From the NCBI GenBank assembly GCA_963802355.1, contig CAWDIV010000015.1, positions 558,001 to 622,000 of the forward strand: 64,000 nucleotides of DNA, in the 5' to 3' direction. Position 1 is the stretch's first letter; each line of letters begins with the position of its first letter. Shown here piece after piece: positions 50,292 through 58,431 of this stretch. The position numbers were made by a program, and so were the translations under genes. Below the pieces are notes generated by a model. The model was not told the origin of the DNA, made no database searches, and saw only the letters and a list, made by a program, of their open reading frames with translations. The DNA comes from SG8-41 sp963802355. GTDB taxonomy: Bacteria; Pseudomonadota; Gammaproteobacteria; Burkholderiales; SG8-41.

Positions 50292-51305
50292 CTAGGGCTT
50301 GATGTTCGCGTCTCTGATCACCTTCGCCCATTTGACGATGTCGTCGCGGATTTCCTTGCTGAACTCCTGCGGGGTATTGCCGACCAGGGAGCCGCCCTCG
50401 AGCTTGAGCTGCGCGACGACCTCGGGCTGCTTCAGGACGCTCACGACTTCCTTGTGCAGGAACGCGACGATCGCGGGCGGCGTGCGCGCGGGGGCTGCGA
50501 GGCCGTACCACGAGCCCGACTCGAATCCGGGAAAGCCCGATTCGCTCAATGTCGGAAGGTCCGGCAGCAACGCGATGCGTTGTGTGCTCGCCGCGCCGAG
50601 CGCGCGCAGGCGGCCCGACTTGATATGCGGCATGAACACGCCGGGATTCGCGAACAGGAGATCGGCTTCGTTGCTGAGCAACGCGAGCGTGGCGGGGCCG
50701 GCCCCCTTGTAGACGACGCGCACGACGTCGATGCCGGTCGTGAGCCTGAACAGCTCCAGCGCCAGGTGCCCGGCCGACCCGATGCCGGACGCCGCCCAGA
50801 TCACCTTGCCAGGATTCGCCTTCGCGTGGGGGACGAGCTCCTGGAACGAGCGCACGGGAAACGGCGTACGCGCCACGAGGATGTTCGGCACCGTCGCGAA
50901 TTTCGTGATCGGCGCGAAGTCCTTCACCGGATCGAAGGGTAGCTTCATCAGGCTCACGGTAACGGTCATCACCGCGACGGCGGCGACCAGCAGCGTGTAG
51001 CCGTCGGGATTCGCCTTCGCGACGATTTCCCCTGCGATCACGCCGCCTCCGCCGCCCCGGTTGTCGTACAGGACGGACTGGCCCAGCTTGTCGCCGAGCT
51101 TGAGGGCGATCGGTCGGGCGATGATGTCGGTTCCCCCGCCCGGCGCGAAGGGCACGACCCACCGTATCGGCTTGTTGGGATAGCCGGAGCTGGCGCTCGC
51201 CGCGATAATCTTCGCCGATCCAGCCGGCACATCAGCCGCACAGACCGGCATGGCAATCAAGGCGCCGGCTATCGCCGACAAAACCATTCGGAAAACTGAT
51301 TGCAT
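50292..51305 (-). CDS. TctC/Bug-family TTT solute receptor
   Basis: The 337-residue receptor has a signal peptide (FRMVLSAIAGALIAMPVCA) followed by a longer spacer than usual before YPNKPIRWVVPFAPGGGTDIIARPIALKL. The remainder is standard: DNRGGGGGVIAGEIVAKANPDGYTLLVA, VVYKGAGPATLALLSNEADLLF and LPDLPTLSESGFPGFES. The stop codon lies within a motif (CTAGCCCGCATGTTT) that also follows the TctC gene at 54695. It is leftward; GAGGA precedes the ATG. Confidence 0.93.
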   Translation of the reverse strand: MQSVFRMVLSAIAGALIAMPVCAADVPAGSAKIIAASASSGYPNKPIRWVVPFAPGGGTDIIARPIALKLGDKLGQSVLYDNRGGGGGVIAGEIVAKANPDGYTLLVAAVAVMTVTVSLMKLPFDPVKDFAPITKFATVPNILVARTPFPVRSFQELVPHAKANPGKVIWAASGIGSAGHLALELFRLTTGIDVVRVVYKGAGPATLALLSNEADLLFANPGVFMPHIKSGRLRALGAASTQRIALLPDLPTLSESGFPGFESGSWYGLAAPARTPPAIVAFLHKEVVSVLKQPEVVAQLKLEGGSLVGNTPQEFSKEIRDDIVKWAKVIRDANIKP

Positions 51306-51449
51306 GCGTCATCCTCGCGGAACCGGGGATCCAGAAACTCCGGCACAAAGACAATAGACGCCTGGACTCCCGCCTTCACGGGAGTGACGAATGTTTATTG
51401 ATTGGTACTGTCCGTGTGTTTCCGTGTAATTTCGTGACTGATTTGTACC
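51306..51449. repeat. GTCATTCCCGC-type and TTTCCGTG repeats
   Basis: GTCATCCTCGCGGAACCGGGGATCCAG (about 51308) and GACTCCCGCCTTCACGGGAGTGAC (about 51366) are versions of the widespread proteobacterial REP-like palindrome that also occurs near 60900 and 62117. They are followed by TCCGTGTGTTTCCGTGTAATTTCGTG at 51413-51437, the word family of 43675. The tract lies between the leftward TctC start and the end of the FMN oxidase. Confidence 0.65.
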
Positions 51450-52712
51450 TCACGCCCGACGAACCATGGCGGGTGTGAGATGCTTGATCGTGGGGGCGCC
51501 GACCTGCTGCATGATCGCGTGCAGCTCGATACGCAAGAGCTCCAGCACGCGCTCCACCCCGGGCTGGCCGAACGCGCCGAGACCCCAAGCGTACGGCCGT
51601 CCAACACACACGCCTTGCGCGCCCATGCACAACGCCTTCGCGATGTCAGTGCCGCGGCGGAAACCGCTGTCCACGAGAACCGGCATGCGGCCCTTCACCG
51701 CTTCGATGATTTCCGGTAGCGCGTCGATAGTCGAGCGCCCGCTGTCCTCGCTGCGCGCACCGTGGTTCGAAACGATGATCCCGTCGATGCCCGCCTTGAC
51801 GGCAAGCACGGCGTCCTCATGGGCGAGGATGCCCTTGAGCACCATCTTCATCTTCGTCACGTCGCGCAGGCGCTTGATGTAATCCCAGGACATGGTGGAG
51901 GACTGGGTGTTGGTGAGACCACTGATATCGACGCCCTGGTACATCGCTCTGCGCTTGAGATTGGCTTGCAGGCTGCTGCGATCGTGGCAATCAGAGCATT
52001 GGCGGGTGTCCGTGCTCCGCAGCCGGAACAGTGTTTCCTGGTTGCGTCCGCCATAGCGATCCACCGTCACCGCGACGACCGGGCAGCCGGCCCGTTCGGC
52101 GCGCGTCACGAACGCTTTGGCGACATCGAACTTGTTCGTCGCGTAGAGCTGGTACCAGATGGGCGCGCCGCGCGCCTCGGTGACGTCCTCCGGCGAGCTG
52201 GTGGTGGCCGTCGAGAGAATCTGCAAATGGTTGCCGGTCCGCGCTCCCCTGGCCGTGGCGATCTCGCCTTCGGCATGGAACGCCTTCTGGCCGCCGATCG
52301 GCGCGACGATGATGGGCGTGTCGTACTTCACACCGAGAATTTCCGTGCTCATGTCGACCTTGCTGACGTCGATCAGGCGCCGCGGCCGAAGCTGGAATTT
52401 CAGGAAGCCTTCGCGGTTGGCGCGCAGCGTCACCTCGTCGTCGATGCCTGACGCCATATAGCCGAAATGCGCCGGCGGAACATTCTGGCGCATGACCGGC
52501 TCGAAATCGAAGACGTTGATCGCCTCCTTTGGACTCTTGATAAGCTGCTGCAACTGAGTCGCGGACCAGATGATGGGGTCCGGCAGCTTCGATCCCGGCG
52601 TCAAGCCTTCGGCCGCCCAGGCCTCGATGCCGGGAACAGCAAGTAACGGACTCCCGGACAACCATTTCAGGAAACGGCGGCGATTTGCGGATGTATCGCT
52701 GGTGTAGGTCAT
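51450..52712 (-). CDS. Tat-exported FMN-dependent alpha-hydroxy-acid oxidase with CxxCH
   Basis: The 420-residue protein starts with a Tat signal (NRRRFLKWLSG, residues 10-20) and has the FMN-barrel of lactate/glycolate oxidases: RRLIDVSKVDMSTEILG, IIVAPIGGQKAFHAEGE, YQLYATNKFDVA and DGIIVSNHGARSEDSGRSTIDALPEI with active-site His317 and Arg320. Residues 239-243 read CSDCH, a c-type haem-binding motif, placed in the loop-4 insertion where membrane-bound relatives differ. It may pass electrons from a hydroxy acid to a cytochrome in the periplasm. It follows a TctC gene by 18 bases, which suggests that the two share a substrate. Confidence 0.88.
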   Translation of the reverse strand: MTYTSDTSANRRRFLKWLSGSPLLAVPGIEAWAAEGLTPGSKLPDPIIWSATQLQQLIKSPKEAINVFDFEPVMRQNVPPAHFGYMASGIDDEVTLRANREGFLKFQLRPRRLIDVSKVDMSTEILGVKYDTPIIVAPIGGQKAFHAEGEIATARGARTGNHLQILSTATTSSPEDVTEARGAPIWYQLYATNKFDVAKAFVTRAERAGCPVVAVTVDRYGGRNQETLFRLRSTDTRQCSDCHDRSSLQANLKRRAMYQGVDISGLTNTQSSTMSWDYIKRLRDVTKMKMVLKGILAHEDAVLAVKAGIDGIIVSNHGARSEDSGRSTIDALPEIIEAVKGRMPVLVDSGFRRGTDIAKALCMGAQGVCVGRPYAWGLGAFGQPGVERVLELLRIELHAIMQQVGAPTIKHLTPAMVRRA

Positions 52713-52730
52713 GATTGTCTCCCTTTGGGT

Positions 52731-53690
52731 TTACTCGATTTGCAACACTCCACTCTTGGCCAACGGACCGAGGCGCTGCGCCTCGCTCCTGATGAAAGCA
52801 TCGAATTTCTCCGGCGTGCCGCCTTCGATCTCGACGCCCAGTTGATCGAGGCGGCCGCGCACGTCAGGTATGTGCAGGACCTTATTCACGCCTTCGTTCA
52901 ACTTCTCGATGACGGCCCGGGGCGTCTTCGCCGCGGTGACGAGGCCGACCCACAGCGTCGAGTCGGCGCCTTTCACCCCCTGCTCCGTGAACGTCGCCGT
53001 ATCGGGCAGCCCCGGCAGCCGCTTCAGTCCGGATACCCCCAGAACCTTGAGGCGCCCGGACTTGACGTGGTTCTCGGCGGAGATGAACGAGGTGTACTGC
53101 GCATCGACCTGGCCCGTTACCAGATCCGTGAAAGCCTGCACCGCGCCTTTGTACGGTATGTGAACCACGTTGATACCGGTCGCGGTTTTCAGCATCTCGA
53201 GCGCGACGTGCGGATTGCTGCCCGTGCCCGGCGAGGCCCAGTTGATCTTTCCCGGATTTGCCCTGGCGTAGTCCACCAGTTCCTTCAGGTTATTGACCGG
53301 TAACCGCGGGTAGGCGGCGATCAGGTTCGGCGTATAGCCAATGTAAACGATGGACGCGAAATCCGCGAGCGTGTACGACGGCTTCTTGCGCAGCAGCACG
53401 TTATGCAGGCCGGGGCCCGGGTTGGTGAGCATGATCGTGTAGCCGTCGGGCGCCGCCCGCGCGACCATCTCGGCGCCGACGGCGCCGCCCGCGCCGGGGC
53501 GGTTGTCGATGACGAACTGCTGGCCCCAGAACTCGACGAGCTTCTGCGTGACCAGCCGGGCAACGATGTCGCTCGACCCACCCGGCGTGAACGGCACGAT
53601 GACCCGGACAGGTTTGGCGGGATACTGTGCAAGCGCAACCGGCCCTGCTGCGGCCAGGATTAGCACGAGTATCAACCGCAATGCGCACAT
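52731..53690 (-). CDS. TctC/Bug-family TTT solute receptor
   Basis: The 319-residue receptor has a signal peptide (CALRLILVLILAAAGPVALAQYPAKPVRVIVPFTPGG) and SSDIVARLVTQKLVEFWGQQFVIDNRPGAGGAVGAEMVARAAPDGYTIMLT, HIPYKGAVQAFTDLVTGQVDAQY and LPDTATFTEQGVKGADS. The frame is open 32 codons further upstream but I chose the ATG at 53690 because it starts the signal peptide. The Tat-exported hydroxy-acid oxidase gene follows 18 bases downstream in the same direction, so the two are probably co-transcribed. Confidence 0.92.
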   Translation of the reverse strand: MCALRLILVLILAAAGPVALAQYPAKPVRVIVPFTPGGSSDIVARLVTQKLVEFWGQQFVIDNRPGAGGAVGAEMVARAAPDGYTIMLTNPGPGLHNVLLRKKPSYTLADFASIVYIGYTPNLIAAYPRLPVNNLKELVDYARANPGKINWASPGTGSNPHVALEMLKTATGINVVHIPYKGAVQAFTDLVTGQVDAQYTSFISAENHVKSGRLKVLGVSGLKRLPGLPDTATFTEQGVKGADSTLWVGLVTAAKTPRAVIEKLNEGVNKVLHIPDVRGRLDQLGVEIEGGTPEKFDAFIRSEAQRLGPLAKSGVLQIE

Positions 53691-53841
53691 GCCTCGCCAA
53701 ACCTTAGCTGGCACTGGAAACGCGGTTGATGATCTGAGGTGGCACGTGAAGCCTTCGGTTAGGAGCCCGCGTTCCGCTTGTCTCAATCGCTGCGTCGTAC
53801 CCGGTACCGACTCCGCCGACTAGTTTCGACCGCGCGGGCTC

Positions 53842-54552
53842 CTAGTCGAGCGCCCGGTAGAAGCGCTCGTCAAACAAGGCGCCGCTCAGAGGCCCCAGTC
53901 GGTCGCGGAACTGCTTCGTGTGATCGGTCGCACTGTGCGCGATAACCGCATTCTGATCCTTCCAGATCTCCACGAGGGTCATGTGGTTGGGCCGGCTCGT
54001 CTGCGTGAGCGAATCGAAGCGCAGATTCCCGGCGTCCTTGCGGCTGGCCAGGCTCAACTGCCGCACGGCCTCGGTGCCCTCATCTTTGCCCTTGGGCACT
54101 ACGTCAACGTGGGTTACCGCGTAGATCGCGCCTTTGGCGCCCTTCGTCCTCTTCGCGTCTTCGCCGCCGGCCGCGGGTGCGGAAGCGACCGAGAGCGTGA
54201 TGTGCGGACGCTCGTCGTACGGGGCACGCAGCAGCGGCTTCAGTTTCTCGCGAAACAGTTGCGTGTGGGCGGCTGCGCCATGCGCTTCTTGGGCTTTCAC
54301 GTCCTGCCACACCTCCAGAACCGCGAATTGGTCGGGGTGCCCGATACGCTGCAGCACTTCGAAGCGGATGCTGCCCGCGTCCTTGCGGCTCAACATGGAA
54401 AGGCGCCGGAACAGGTCGGCCGCTTTGTGCTTCTCCGCCGGCGCCGCTTCGATATAGCTCACGACGTAAGCGTAATCGGCCGCTTGCGCCGGCTGAACGA
54501 GCCCGAGCGACAGATATATCGAACCCAGCAGGAAACGGATGCTGCGCTTCAT
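53842..54552 (-). CDS. exported protein with two ABM monooxygenase domains
   Basis: The 236-residue protein has a signal peptide (SIRFLLGSIYLSLGLVQPAQA) and two copies of the antibiotic-biosynthesis-monooxygenase fold: first DYAYVVSYIEAAPAEKHKAADLFRRLSMLSRKDAGSIRFEVLQRIGHPDQFAVLEVWQ, then IYAVTHVDVVPKGKDEGTEAVRQLSLASRKDAGNLRFDSLTQTSRPNHMTLVEIWKD. Both keep the SRKDAG-x-x-RF core and the E-W-W/I-K-D strand. The ABM fold normally works as a dimer, so the tandem may be an intramolecular dimer. Export is unusual for the fold. GGGGAG precedes the ATG. Confidence 0.87.
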   Translation of the reverse strand: MKRSIRFLLGSIYLSLGLVQPAQAADYAYVVSYIEAAPAEKHKAADLFRRLSMLSRKDAGSIRFEVLQRIGHPDQFAVLEVWQDVKAQEAHGAAAHTQLFREKLKPLLRAPYDERPHITLSVASAPAAGGEDAKRTKGAKGAIYAVTHVDVVPKGKDEGTEAVRQLSLASRKDAGNLRFDSLTQTSRPNHMTLVEIWKDQNAVIAHSATDHTKQFRDRLGPLSGALFDERFYRALD

Positions 54553-54694
54553 GTTGTTCTCCCCTTATCGGTCGTTGCGGAACGGTTAGACCGGCGCTCT
54601 CTTCTTCATGGGCTCCGAACGTCCATTCTATGATCGCGGCGTCGTATACTTGATCATAAACCTTTTCTCTCGGACTTCCATTTCCACCGAATTC

Positions 54695-55657
54695 ATGTTC
54701 ACCCTTCGTTTTGCCGCATGGCTGCTCCCGGTCGGCATGATGATTTTGGCCGCCGCTGAGGCGTGCGGGCAGAGTTATCCATACAAGCCGATACGCATAG
54801 TCACATCCGAGCCCGGCAGCGGCGTCGATCTCGTGGCGCGGCTCGTCGCCCAGGGGCTCACGGACAGCCTGGGTCGACAGGTGATAGTGGAAAATCGCGG
54901 CGGGATGCTGGCGGGAGACGTCGTTCTCAGGGCAGCGCCTGACGGCTATACCCTGCTCGTCGGCGGCACTTCGCTCTGGCTGTCGCCGTTCATGCGCGAA
55001 AGCGCTTCCCACGACCCAATCAGGGATTTTTCCCCGATCACGCTCGCGGCCAGCTCGCCCAACGTCCTGACGGTGCATCCGTCCCTGCCGGTCGTGTCCG
55101 TCAAGGACTTGGTCGCGTTGGCCAGGTCGAGGCCGGGAGAGCTCAACTACGGGTCGGGATCAACCGGCGCCCCCACCCACCTCGCGGCGGAATTGTTCAA
55201 GGCCATGTCAGGCGTAAGTATCGTGCGCATTCCCTACAAGGGCACCGGACCGGCGATGAACGCCCTGATGGCCGGTCAGGTACAGCTGATGTTCGCCCCC
55301 ACGAGCTCGGTCGCGCCCCACGTCAAAGCGGGAAGGCTGAAAGCGTTAGCGGTGACTACCGCTCAACCGTCCGCGCTTGTTCCCGGGCTGCCTACGGTCG
55401 CTGCCGCAGGTCTGCCCGGCTACGAGGCGACGTCGCTGGTCGCCGTATTTGCCCCAGCCGGGACGCCCGCGCCGCTGATCAGTCGGCTGAACCAGGAAAT
55501 CATGCAGCTACTCGGCAGAACGCAGGTAAAGGAGCGGCTTTTCAACTCGGGAGCGGAATCTATCGGCAGCTCGCCGCAAGAGCTTGCGGCCGCGATCAAA
55601 TCCGACATGGTCAAGTGGGGTAAGTTGATCAAGGCTGCCGGGATACGCGAAGAATGA
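54695..55657 (+). CDS. TctC/Bug-family TTT solute receptor
   Basis: The 320-residue receptor starts at an ATG (54695) that begins the signal peptide (FTLRFAAWLLPVGMMILAAAEACGQSYPYKPIRIVTSEPGSGVDLVARLVAQ); the frame is open for 29 codons upstream. Conserved parts include VIVENRGGMLAGDVVLRAAPDGYTLLVG, RIPYKGTGPAMNALMAGQVQLMF and VPGLPTVAAAGLPGYEA. The pocket loop SEPGSGVDLVAR replaces PFPAGGxxD, which is rarer. It diverges from the ABM-domain gene. Confidence 0.92.
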   Translation: MFTLRFAAWLLPVGMMILAAAEACGQSYPYKPIRIVTSEPGSGVDLVARLVAQGLTDSLGRQVIVENRGGMLAGDVVLRAAPDGYTLLVGGTSLWLSPFMRESASHDPIRDFSPITLAASSPNVLTVHPSLPVVSVKDLVALARSRPGELNYGSGSTGAPTHLAAELFKAMSGVSIVRIPYKGTGPAMNALMAGQVQLMFAPTSSVAPHVKAGRLKALAVTTAQPSALVPGLPTVAAAGLPGYEATSLVAVFAPAGTPAPLISRLNQEIMQLLGRTQVKERLFNSGAESIGSSPQELAAAIKSDMVKWGKLIKAAGIREE

Positions 55658-55902
55658 AGACCTCTAGCCCGCATGTTTCACGGAAACTAGGCTTTGCGGT
55701 TTTTCTGGTCGATAGTCATCGTATCAGCCACTGAAGTGCACGGCTGCTTGCGGTCCATGATTTACGCGCTCAAGGAGTGGCTGCTCGGGAATCTAATTCC
55801 GGGTATTTCCTCGTGTTTCCTTGGACTTGTTTCTAACGAGTCCGGCGGGAACTTCTCGGTATGCGCTGGTCACATGTACTTACCTGCAAGGAGGAGTCGA
55901 CT
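55658..55902. repeat. CTAGCCCGCATGTTT element and gap
   Basis: CTAGCCCGCATGTTTCACGGAAACTAGGC starts seven bases after the TctC stop. The same first 15 bases, on the other strand, overlap the stop of the TctC gene at 50292. The next 180 bases have no gene; the last 20 hold the AAGGAGGAG site of the CBS gene. Confidence 0.6.
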
Positions 55903-56316
55903 ATGAATGTTCGTGAAGTGATGAGCCGTGATGTCAAGATTGCATCTCCCGAAGACACGTTGCAGCATGCGGCGGAATTGATGGTTGATATCGATGCCGG
56001 GGTGCTCCCGGTCGGTGAAAACGACCGTCTCGTCGGCATGTTGACCGACCGTGACATTACCATCCGCGCCGTCGCCAAGGGCAAAGCGCCCGATCGAACC
56101 AAGGTGCGGGATGTGATGTCGCCTGAAATCAAGTACATCTACGAAGACGAGTCCGTGGAAGACGCAGCAGAAAACATGGGCACGCTGCAAATCCGGCGGC
56201 TGCCGGTGCTGAACCGCGAGAAGCGGTTGGTAGGCATCGTTTCCCTGGGTGATCTCGCGTTGAAGAAAAAAGCCAAGGCCGGTGATGCTTTGAAGGGTAT
56301 CTCCCAACCGGTGTAG
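55903..56316 (+). CDS. CBS-domain protein
   Basis: The 137-residue protein is a CBS pair: NVREVMSRDVKIASPEDTLQHAAELMVDIDAGVLPVGENDRLVGMLTDRDITIRAVA and VRDVMSPEIKYIYEDESVEDAAENMGTLQIRRLPVLNREKRLVGIVSLGDLAL. CBS pairs bind adenine nucleotides and act as energy sensors; stand-alone ones of this type are often general-stress proteins. A near-perfect AAGGAGGAG lies before the ATG. It is followed by a stress-type SDR gene in the same direction. Confidence 0.93.
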   Translation: MNVREVMSRDVKIASPEDTLQHAAELMVDIDAGVLPVGENDRLVGMLTDRDITIRAVAKGKAPDRTKVRDVMSPEIKYIYEDESVEDAAENMGTLQIRRLPVLNREKRLVGIVSLGDLALKKKAKAGDALKGISQPV

Positions 56317-56483
56317 GTGAAGCCGTTGGGACGCGCGGGCCGGTGGTTCTCTGCCGGCCCGCGCACTACTCCGGTGGCGGTATTGCGGCTGCTGGTGTGC
56401 GCCTGTGTCCTCGTCCGCTCGACTTCGCGTCAGCGCCCTGCCACCTTTCGCCGAGCTATGTTTTTCAGGAGTCCTCATTCCTC

Positions 56484-57377
56484 ATGAGACCCGCCAGACC
56501 GCAGATGCAGACTGAGCCCAAGCCGCCATTCGAGAAGCAGCATCTGGAGGCGCCGGGACTCGAATCCGAATTGAAACCCAAGCCGCGTTTCAAAGCGCGG
56601 CGCTACAAGCCCGCCGGAAAACTGAAGAGCAAGGTTGCGTTGATCACCGGCGGCGATTCGGGCATAGGGCGCGCCGTCGCGGTGCTCTATGCGCGGGAAG
56701 GTGCGGATGTAGCGATTTGCTTCCTGCCGGAAGAAGAGCCGGATGCATTGGAAACGCAACGCGCAGTCAAAGCCGAAGGCGGCCGCTGCCTGTTGCTACC
56801 CGGCGATGTCACCGGCCGCAAGTATTGCGATGAGGCTGTCGAGAAGACGGTCCAGAAATTCGGCAAGCTCGACATCCTGGTTTCCAACGCCGCACATCAG
56901 ACCCGCAAGAAAACCCTGCAGGAGGTTACGGATCAGGAGTTCGACCGGACGTTCAAGACGAACATCTATGCGTATTTCTGGTTCGCCCGCGCCGCCCTGA
57001 AGCACATGAAAGCCGGGGCGGCGATCATCGCCACCAGTTCGGTGACCGGCCTCAAGGGATCGAAGGAGCTGCCCGACTACTCGGCAACCAAGGGCGCGAT
57101 TAACGCGTTCACCAAGACGCTGGCGATGAACGTACTCGAGAAGGGGATACGCGTGAACGCGGTCGCGCCGGGACCGGTGTGGACGCCGCTCAACCCGGCC
57201 GACGAAGGACTGCCGCCGGAGAAAGTTGCGCAATTCGGCAGCAAGAATCCGATGGGCCGGCCGGCGCAGCCCGAAGAGCTGGCGCCGGCGTATGTGTTCC
57301 TTGCTTCAGATGCCGATTCGTCGTTCATAACTGGCACCGTACTGCAGGTGATGGGCGGGGATACGACTGGCGGGTAG
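56484..57377 (+). CDS. short-chain dehydrogenase, YhxD/YdaD-like
   Basis: The 297-residue protein has a Pro/Lys-rich N-terminal extension (about 1-46) typical of the general-stress SDR group (B. subtilis YhxD/YdaD, E. coli YghA), then the NAD(P) motif VALITGGDSGIGRAVAVLYAREGADVAI, VSNAAHQ in place of NNAG, the catalytic serine in ATSSVTGLKG, YSATKGAINAF with Tyr and Lys, and VRVNAVAPGPVWTPLNPAD-like. It should reduce or oxidise a carbonyl or alcohol. It follows the CBS gene and may be induced together with it under stress. Confidence 0.93.
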   Translation: MRPARPQMQTEPKPPFEKQHLEAPGLESELKPKPRFKARRYKPAGKLKSKVALITGGDSGIGRAVAVLYAREGADVAICFLPEEEPDALETQRAVKAEGGRCLLLPGDVTGRKYCDEAVEKTVQKFGKLDILVSNAAHQTRKKTLQEVTDQEFDRTFKTNIYAYFWFARAALKHMKAGAAIIATSSVTGLKGSKELPDYSATKGAINAFTKTLAMNVLEKGIRVNAVAPGPVWTPLNPADEGLPPEKVAQFGSKNPMGRPAQPEELAPAYVFLASDADSSFITGTVLQVMGGDTTGG

Positions 57378-57458
57378 CGCCCGGACGTGGCGGGCCATCG
57401 CGTTGGATCTGCTCGGTCACGGCAAATCGGATCATGAGCGCGATTCTGCGGAGCATCG

Positions 57459-57656
57459 ATGGGAAGTGACGAGCACGCCATCCGCGAGCTGGTCGAAACC
57501 TGGCACCGCGCCACGCGTGCAGGCGATGTCGATCGGGTTCTTCGCCTGAACCGGCGCACCGGCCACACACTGTCAGTCCTGCGCAAGCAGTCCGATGGCG
57601 CATGGGTGATCTTCCGCGACGCCAACATGCTCGCGCCCGCGACTGGAGAGGCGTGA
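57459..57656 (+). pseudogene. SnoaL-like/DUF4440 protein with internal deletion
   Basis: The 65 codons join SDEHAIRELVETWHRATRAGDVDRVLRL, the usual start of DUF4440/SgcJ proteins, directly to SGHTLSVLRKQ-like TGHTLSVLRKQSDGAWVIFRDANMLAP, the usual end. About 75 middle residues, which form the substrate pocket, are missing. The join is in frame, so a short protein could be made, but it would not fold as a complete barrel. Confidence 0.65.
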
Positions 57657-58013
57657 AGGTGATGGGTGATGGGTGATGGGTGATAGGCAATCGACTGGAG
57701 CAAGATTGGGTTCTTCCTTCATCCCTCATCCCTCATCCTTGCTTGTGAAGCCGGATCTTCGCCTATCGGAGACTAGGTCGTCGCCGACGACTAGTTATTG
57801 TCGCCCGGCAACGACGTTGTCGTGGCCAGAATCCGGGCTTTTGTCACTTTTGTCCGCTTAATCCGGTCGAGAAATAGTAATCTATTCAATAACATGATCT
57901 GGTTGCTCGATTGACGCGTGCTGGCTGGTCCGGTTCTTGCATAGATGCAGCGTAGAGCAGCTTTTCGCTTTCCAGTTTGTTTCGTCCGTCATCAACTAAA
58001 AAGGAGCACGTTC
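57657..58013. repeat. GTGATGG word repeats and gap
   Basis: GTGATGGGTGATGGGTGATGG at 57660-57682 faces the complementary CATCCCTCATCCCTCATCC at about 57720-57738. ACTAGGTCGTCG / CGACGACTAGT forms a further imperfect hairpin near 57773-57795. The region after this is A+T-rich, with a probable promoter for the next small gene around 57870-57905 (TAGTAATCTATTCAATAACA). No gene is visible. Confidence 0.65.
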
Positions 58014-58217
58014 ATGAATACCAAGGGATACTCGGAACGCAGACGGAATACGAATCTGGTCGTCGCACCGGCGAGCGCTACTACGTGGGCTGTTGCCTGC
58101 TCGCGACATCTGATACCCGGAGCACTCTTCAAGACCAAGACGGCCGCCCTCAGTTACGCGCGTCTGCTCGCGAGCGCCGCGGGTCTCGGACCTCGGTGCG
58201 TTAAAGTTCTCGCATAA
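58014..58217 (+). CDS. small DUF2188-like protein
   Basis: The 67-residue protein starts at an ATG with AAGGAG seven bases upstream. The sequence NTNLVVAPASATTWAVACSRHLIPGALFKTKTAALSYARLLASAAGLGPRCVKVLA follows the DUF2188-like scheme of a strand, WAV, a short turn, F-x-TK-x-A-x-x-x-AR-x-LA and a last strand. Function is unknown. The good ribosome-binding site and AT-rich upstream DNA suggest strong expression. No other frame has a start signal of this quality. Confidence 0.65.
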   Translation: MNTKGYSERRRNTNLVVAPASATTWAVACSRHLIPGALFKTKTAALSYARLLASAAGLGPRCVKVLA

Positions 58218-58431
58218 CGCTGGCTGTTAACGTAACAAGGCCGTCAGCGACAGACGCGCCTTGTGTTTGAAGAAGCGTAACGCGAGGGGAGCACCTTCTC
58301 AACTGGTCTGTCGCTTTTCTTATCTCGCCTGCTTTCTCTTCGCGGCGACCGCTATTCCGCTTTTATCGCGGATTCCTTTATCACCTTCGGGTGCTTGACT
58401 CACTGCGGCACCTCGTCACTTCGTCACTACG

